DNA of 14,362 bases from CAYLMM01 sp964384825 (GTDB lineage Bacteria; Krumholzibacteriota; Krumholzibacteriia; LZORAL124-64-63). Under the pieces are notes generated by a model. The model saw only the letters and a program-made list of their open reading frames with translations, was not told the origin of the DNA and did no database searches. Location of the stretch: assembly GCA_964384825.1 (NCBI GenBank), contig CAYLMM010000061.1, positions 1-14,362 on the forward strand, in the 5' to 3' direction. Made by a program: the position numbers and the translations under genes. Positions 9,440-14,362 of the stretch are shown here, one piece after another; the stretch's first letter is position 1, and each line of letters begins with the position of its first letter.

Positions 9440-10962
9440 GACGGAATCGGCGGGCCCTGTTCAGCGTCACCGACAAGAGCGGCCTGTCCGACGTGGCCGC
9501 CGTCCTGCAGTCCTATGATTACGAGATGCTCGCCAGCGGCGGAACGGCCGCCCATCTGCGCGAACACGGATTCGAAGTGACCGACGTCGGCGATCTGACC
9601 GGATTCCCGGAGATCTTCGGCGGCCGCGTCAAGACGCTCCACCCGAAGATCTTCGGCGGCATTCTCGGGGCCCGCGAGGAGGATTTCGCGGATGTCGCAG
9701 ATCTGGGCGTCGTCCCGATCGACCTCGTGGTCTGCAATCTCTACGATTTCGCCGAGACGGTCGCCTCGGGCGCGGATCCCGCCGCGGTGATCGAGAAGAT
9801 CGACATCGGCGGTCCGTCGCTGCTGCGCGCGGCGGCCAAGAACCACGCCCGGGTCTGCGTGCTGCCCGGCCCGGAGTTCTACGACGAGTTCATCTTCGAA
9901 TGCCGGAAATACGACGGCCATCCCGGCGACGAATTCCGCGAGCGGATGGCGGCGGCGACCTTCGCGCTGGTGACCGACTACGACGCCCAGATCGCCGAGT
10001 GGTTCTACCGCGAAGAGACCGACGACCTGGCGGTGACCCTGCGTTACGGCGAGAATCCCCACCAGGACGCCGAGCTGATCCTGCCGGCGGGCGAGGAGCG
10101 GGAGAATCCCCTGGACGGCATGGGCCTGCGCCAGTGGAACGGCAAGGAGCTCTCGTACAACAACCTGGTCGACGTGATCGCGGCCCTGAAGCTGGCCAAC
10201 GATCTAGAGGGCGTCTGCTGCGTGGCCATGAAGCATACCAACCCCTGCGGGGTCGGGACGGGCGTGACGTCGTCCGAGGCTCTCGAAAGGGCCCTGCGCT
10301 GCGATCCCGAGTCGGCCTACGGCGGCATCTTCGCCTTCACGACCGAACTGGATCTGCCCGCGGCCGAGGTGCTGGCCAAGCGTTTTTGCGAGGTGATCCT
10401 GGCTCCGGATTACACCGCCGAGGCTCTCGCGCGGCTGCAGAAGAAGAAGAACCTGCGGGTGTTGACCTACGATCCGGAGACCTTCCGGGTCGTGACCGTC
10501 GGCCAGGAGAAGGTCTTCGGCGCGGTTGTGCTGCGCCAGGACGAGGACAACGGTTTCCCCGAGCTCGAGGACTGGCGGCACGTGGCCGGTCCGAAGCCCG
10601 ACAAGGAACTCGAAGCGACGCTGGCGTTCCTGTGGCGGGTCTGCAAGCACGTCAAGAGCAACGCCGTGGTTCTGGGCGACGGCACCGGGACCTTCGGCGT
10701 CGGCGCGGGACAGATGAGCCGCGTCGATTCCACGCGGATCGCCGTGCGCAAGGCGGGCGACCAGGGGATCGAACTGGCCGGCTGCGCCTGCGCGTCGGAC
10801 GCATTCTTCCCCTTCGCCGACAGCATCGAGCAATTGCATGCGGCCGGGGTGGCGGCGGTGGTCGCTCCCGGCGGATCGATCCGAGACGACGAGGTGATCG
10901 CCGCGGCCGACAAGCTGGGCGTGACCCTGGTCCACACCAACCGGCGGCACTTCCGCCACTAG
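9418..10962 (+). CDS. purH: Bifunctional AICAR transformylase / IMP cyclohydrolase
   Basis: PurH carries out the last two steps of IMP synthesis: formyl transfer from 10-formyl-tetrahydrofolate to AICAR, then ring closure to IMP. The 514-residue length is normal. The N-terminal cyclohydrolase (MGS-like) domain shows LFSVTDKSGL, LASGGTAAHL, FPEIFGGRVKTLHPKIFGG and IDIGGPSLLRAAAKNH. The transformylase domain shows LRYGENPHQDAEL, WNGKELSYNNLVD and the catalytic MKHTNPCGVG (Lys272-His273), followed by VKSNAVVLG, MSRVDSTRIA, SDAFFPFADSIE and the typical end RHFRH. ATG 9418 is chosen for its GGAGG box at ideal spacing. It overlaps purC by 22 bp and is followed by guaA after 14 bp. purC's product SAICAR needs PurB, not seen in this window, before PurH can act. 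Confidence 0.97.
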
Positions 10963-10976
10963 AGACGGAGGCGCGG

Positions 10977-12539
10977 ATGTCCGGCAATCAGAACCGGCAG
11001 GGCCAGCCCGAGGTGGCCGTCCTCGATTTCGGATCCCAGTACACGCAGCTGATCGCGCGCCGTCTGCGCGAGCTGGGCGTGTTCAGCGAGATCTATCCCT
11101 TCACCCGGGCGGCGGAGATGATGGCGCGGCCCGAGGTCGAGGGGGTCATCCTCTCGGGCGGGCCGGCCTCGGTCTACGCCGCCGGCGCGCCGGACATCGA
11201 CGCGGGGATCTTCGCCGCCGGCAAGCCCATCCTGGGCATCTGCTACGGCATGCAGCTGATGTGCCGCAAGCTCGGCGGCGCGCTGGAGCCCGAGGCCCAG
11301 CGCGAGTACGGTCCGGCAGCGGTCACGGTGATCGACGACTCGCCGCTGATGGCCGATACGCCCGCCGACGGCCAGCGCGTCTGGATGAGCCACGGCGACC
11401 GCGTCGGCGCTTTGCCCGACGGCTTCCGGGCCCTCGCGAAATCCGAGTCGATCCCCTTCGCCGCCTGCGGCGACGCCGAGCGCCGTCTCTACGGCGTGCA
11501 GTTCCATCCGGAGGTCGTGCATACCGAGCACGGCATGCGGATCCTGGAGAACTTCACGCGCCGGATCTGCGGCATCACCGCCCGTTGGTCGGCCGCCGCC
11601 TTCGCCGAGGAGGCGATCGCCGCGATCCGCGAGCAGGTGGGCGACGCCAAGGTCCTGTGCGGGGTCTCGGGCGGAGTCGATTCGACGGTCGTCGCGACGC
11701 TGATCGACCGCGCGGTCGGCGATCGGCTGCACTCGGTCTTCGTCGACAACGGCGTGCTGCGGCTGGGCGAGGCCGACGAGGTCGAGCGCAACCTGAACGC
11801 TTTCCTGCATCGGCCGGTGATGCGGGTCGACGCGGCCAACATCTTCCTCAACCGTCTCGCCGGGGTGGCCGAGCCCGAGAAGAAGCGCGTGATCATCGGC
11901 AACACCTTCATCGAGACCTTCGAGAACGCCACGCGCGATCTGGGCCCCTTCGGATTCCTGGCCCAGGGGACGCTCTATCCCGACCGGATCGAGTCGGTGA
12001 CCGTGGCGGGGCCCTCGAGCACCATCAAGACCCATCACAACGTGGGCGGACTGCCGGCGAAGCTGGGTTTCGAACTGATCGAACCGCTGCGGGATCTGTT
12101 CAAGGACGAGGTCCGGCGCGTCGGGCGGCAGCTGGAGATTCCCGATTCGCTGCTGATGCGGCATCCGTTCCCCGGGCCGGGCCTGGCGGTGCGGATCCTC
12201 GGCGAGGTGAATCGCGAAAAGGTTCGCCTGTTGCAGGCCGCGGACCATATCTTCATCCAGGAATTGCGGAGCGCGGGCGAGTACGACCGCATCTGGCAGG
12301 CCGGCGCCGTGCTGCTGCCGGTCCGGACCGTGGGCGTGATGGGGGACCAGCGCACCTACGAATCGGTCGTGGCTCTGCGCGCTGTGACCAGCCAGGACGG
12401 CATGACCGCCGACTGGGCGCGCATCCCGGACGAGGTGCTGGCGCGGGTCAGCAACCGCATCATCAACGAAGTGCCCGGAGTCAATCGTGTGGTCTACGAC
12501 ATCAGCAGCAAGCCTCCCAGCACCATCGAGTGGGAGTAG
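10977..12539 (+). CDS. guaA: GMP synthase (glutamine-hydrolysing)
   Basis: GuaA aminates XMP to GMP, using ATP and ammonia released from glutamine. The 520-residue protein has both halves. The class I glutamine amidotransferase domain has nucleophile Cys89 in GICYGMQLM and partners His177 and Glu179 in FHPEVVHTEHG. The ATP pyrophosphatase domain has the PP-loop SGGVDST (from residue 231). The dimerisation and XMP-binding region has KTHHNVGGLP, RHPFPGPGLAVRILG and the invariant tail PSTIEWE. ATG 10977 follows GGAGG (10967-10971) by 5 nt. It lies 14 bp after purH and 1 bp before the protease gene, so it is most likely read as part of the purine operon and tied to the IMP branch point. All key residues are present. 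Confidence 0.98.
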   Translation: MSGNQNRQGQPEVAVLDFGSQYTQLIARRLRELGVFSEIYPFTRAAEMMARPEVEGVILSGGPASVYAAGAPDIDAGIFAAGKPILGICYGMQLMCRKLGGALEPEAQREYGPAAVTVIDDSPLMADTPADGQRVWMSHGDRVGALPDGFRALAKSESIPFAACGDAERRLYGVQFHPEVVHTEHGMRILENFTRRICGITARWSAAAFAEEAIAAIREQVGDAKVLCGVSGGVDSTVVATLIDRAVGDRLHSVFVDNGVLRLGEADEVERNLNAFLHRPVMRVDAANIFLNRLAGVAEPEKKRVIIGNTFIETFENATRDLGPFGFLAQGTLYPDRIESVTVAGPSSTIKTHHNVGGLPAKLGFELIEPLRDLFKDEVRRVGRQLEIPDSLLMRHPFPGPGLAVRILGEVNREKVRLLQAADHIFIQELRSAGEYDRIWQAGAVLLPVRTVGVMGDQRTYESVVALRAVTSQDGMTADWARIPDEVLARVSNRIINEVPGVNRVVYDISSKPPSTIEWE

Positions 12540-12540
12540 G

Positions 12541-14362
12541 ATGGGAAGCGTCCCGCGGTCCGGTCGCTCCGCCTCGGCCTGGCGCCGTCTGCTGCTGCTG
12601 GGCGCCGGATTTGTCCTGATGTCGGGTGCCGCGACGGTCGCGGCGGCTGCGGTCGATGCCGACGCCGGCCTGGACCTGCTGCGCAGCCGGCGCCGCGAGG
12701 GCGTGCGCAGGGCCGTCGTCGCCGCCGCCGAACAGGGAGCGGCGGCGCCTTTCGGCCTGCTGGTCGTTCCGGTGGATTTCGCCGACGCGCGCTTGCCTGC
12801 GGGCTGGAATCCGGCCATCGAGATCGGTCCCCGCCTCTTTCCGGTCGACGATCCCGCATCGCTGGCCGCCTACTACGCCGCCGCCTCGGGCTCGCGCAGC
12901 CGACTGGAGATCCTGCTGGCCCCGGTCGTGCACCTGCCCGGCACGCGGCGCGACTATTCCGATCTCGACCTCAACGGCTTCACCCGCACGCGCCGGCTGG
13001 CCGCCGAATCGATCGAGGCGGTCGCCGCGACCGGCGTCGATTTCCGCCTGCTCGACATCGACGGACCCGACGGCGCTCCGGGCAGCGGCGACGACGACGG
13101 GGAAGTCGACGGCGTGCTGATCCTGCACGCGGCTCCCGGCATCGAGAACGACCCCGAAGACGGTCTGGTGATGCCGCTGGCCTTCTACCTGGATGAACCC
13201 GTGTTCCAGCGGGGAGTGGCCGCGAGCAGCTACGCGGTGGCTTCGATCTCCTCGGGCCTCGGGATCTGGGCCCACGAGACCGGGCATCTCTTCGGTCTCG
13301 ACGATCGATACGATCCTTATTTTCCGGTTGCGGGCAACGATCTGGCGGGCCGCGGCGGACTGGGGATCTTCAGCCTGATGGCGGCCGGGGCCTGGGGCGA
13401 GGGCGAAGCCCTGCGGCCATCGCTGCCCGACGCCTACAGCTGCGCCCGGCTCGGCTGGCTGGACGTCGCCGACTGGCCCGGGTCGGCGTCCGGGATGCTG
13501 CTCGAACCGTCCTCGGTTTCGCGCAGGGCCTGGCGGGTGTGGGAGCCTGGCGTCGATGAGCCGGAGTATTTCCTGATGGAGGTCCGCGGCGGCGTTGCGC
13601 CCTACGATCCGCTGCTGCCCGAGCCGCAGCTGCTGGTCTATCACATCGACGAATCGGTGCCGGAGGGGGCCCAGTCCTCGACCGTGCCCGAGGATCGTCA
13701 TCTGCGGGTGCGGCTGGTCGAGGCCGACGGCGACGGCGCCCTGGCGGCCGCGATCGACCGCGGCGGCGACGCGGACACGTTCCCCGGATCCCTGGGCGTC
13801 GATTCCTGGACGCCGACGACCGATCCTTCGACCGCCGGCTACGAACGCCTGACCGAGATCCGCCTGATTTCCATCTCCGCGACGGCGGCGGGGGTGACGG
13901 TGGCCGGGAGCGTTCTGGACGGCCCGCGCTTCGACCTCGACTTCGGCTTCGGCGCAGCGGCCGACACCCTGCTGGAACTGGCCGCCCGCGCATACGGGCC
14001 GGAACCTGCGGTCCTGACCGCGACGGTCGCGGTGACGACGCCCGCCACCGGCACCTTCCTCGAGGGCGACAGCGTCGAGCTCGAACTTCTGCGGGATTCC
14101 GGCGGCGCGTGGCGGCCCGTCGATTCTCCGCGCTGGATTCCCGATCCCGCCGCGGACCCCGAGACCCTCACCGAATTCCGGATCGTTCTGAACGCCGACG
14201 GCGAGGCCGCCGGCATCGAGAACCGGCTGTGGCTGTGGAGCGACATCCTCGATCCTCTCGATTTCGTCGTTTCCTGGCCCGGCGTCTGGACCGTACGGAA
14301 CGACGGCGATCCCGGGACCGATTGGCATCGCTGGCCGGCCGATGGCGGATACGAACTGGTCT
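12541..14362 (+). CDS. Secreted M6-family (immune inhibitor A-like) zinc metalloprotease, 3' end outside window
   Basis: At least 607 residues, with no stop before the right edge. The N-terminus has Arg-rich residues, a hydrophobic core (LLLLGAGFVLMSGAATVA) and an Ala-rich cleavage region, so export is likely. The zinc site HETGHLFGLDDRYD starts at residue 245 (13273-13287 for HETGH). It matches the M6 pattern of two His, a catalytic Glu and a downstream Asp ligand. Other M6 features are the acidic GDDDGEVDGVLILHAAPG before the site, the methionine-containing FSLMAAGAWGEG after it, and LVYHIDESVPEG and VRLVEADGDG further on. The roughly 160 visible residues after that look beta-rich but unassigned. 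ATG 12541 lies one base after the guaA stop, with GGAG 4 nt upstream. Its substrate, and why it follows purine genes, are unknown. Confidence 0.9.
   Translation, partial: MGSVPRSGRSASAWRRLLLLGAGFVLMSGAATVAAAAVDADAGLDLLRSRRREGVRRAVVAAAEQGAAAPFGLLVVPVDFADARLPAGWNPAIEIGPRLFPVDDPASLAAYYAAASGSRSRLEILLAPVVHLPGTRRDYSDLDLNGFTRTRRLAAESIEAVAATGVDFRLLDIDGPDGAPGSGDDDGEVDGVLILHAAPGIENDPEDGLVMPLAFYLDEPVFQRGVAASSYAVASISSGLGIWAHETGHLFGLDDRYDPYFPVAGNDLAGRGGLGIFSLMAAGAWGEGEALRPSLPDAYSCARLGWLDVADWPGSASGMLLEPSSVSRRAWRVWEPGVDEPEYFLMEVRGGVAPYDPLLPEPQLLVYHIDESVPEGAQSSTVPEDRHLRVRLVEADGDGALAAAIDRGGDADTFPGSLGVDSWTPTTDPSTAGYERLTEIRLISISATAAGVTVAGSVLDGPRFDLDFGFGAAADTLLELAARAYGPEPAVLTATVAVTTPATGTFLEGDSVELELLRDSGGAWRPVDSPRWIPDPAADPETLTEFRIVLNADGEAAGIENRLWLWSDILDPLDFVVSWPGVWTVRNDGDPGTDWHRWPADGGYELV

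Noticed and set aside
10959..12818. A 619-codon minus-strand frame opposite guaA, and similar long minus-strand frames at 4433-6136 and 12502-14328.
   Set aside because: They mirror the strongly GC-biased third codon positions of genuine genes on the other strand and show no recognisable protein features.

Overview
This is a GC-rich (roughly two-thirds G+C by eye), gene-dense stretch of bacterial chromosome, most likely from an uncultured or draft-assembled Gram-negative of the Fibrobacterota-Chlorobi-Bacteroidota (FCB) superphylum, such as a Krumholzibacteriota- or Eisenbacteria-like lineage. That placement is inference. It rests on a PorV/PorQ-type outer-membrane protein, a sigma-54 activator with an FCB-style helical linker before its Fis domain, a secreted M6 protease and the base composition. 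A run of 10 Ns shows that the sequence comes from a scaffolded draft assembly.

Layout. (1) Positions 3-1280 (+): a sigma-54 enhancer-binding protein, cut by the left edge. (2) 1385-2497 (+): a PorV/PorQ-like outer-membrane barrel with an embedded EF-hand-type loop. (3) 2504-4285 (-): an MltD-like lytic transglycosylase lipoprotein with two LysM repeats, convergent with (2) and only 6 bp away. (4) A short AT-rich divergent control region, 4286-4441, with two overlapping promoter candidates. (5) 4442-5884 (+): a GAF-GGDEF diguanylate cyclase with intact active and inhibitory sites. (6) 5911-8441 (+): comEC, the DNA-uptake channel, interrupted by the N-gap at 7227-7236 and apparently by about 70 bases of foreign sequence after it. 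(7) A purine operon: purC (8534-9439), purH (9418-10962) and guaA (10977-12539), behind a strong sigma-70-type promoter that overlaps the comEC stop. (8) 12541-14362 (+): a secreted M6 metalloprotease starting one base after the guaA stop and running off the right edge.

How they fit together. purC, purH and guaA cover late de novo IMP synthesis and the amination of XMP to GMP. Their spacing (22-bp overlap, 14-bp gap, 1-bp gap to the protease) suggests one transcript. The diguanylate cyclase and comEC are 26 bp apart and could be co-transcribed. The left half is a cell-envelope and regulation cluster. No tRNA, rRNA, CRISPR array, insertion sequence or phage gene is evident, and no stretch over 300 bp lacks a gene. 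I do not see a convincing new biological system. The points most worth following are the faulty comEC junction, the overlapping divergent promoters, the EF-hand loop in the barrel protein and the protease attached to the purine operon.
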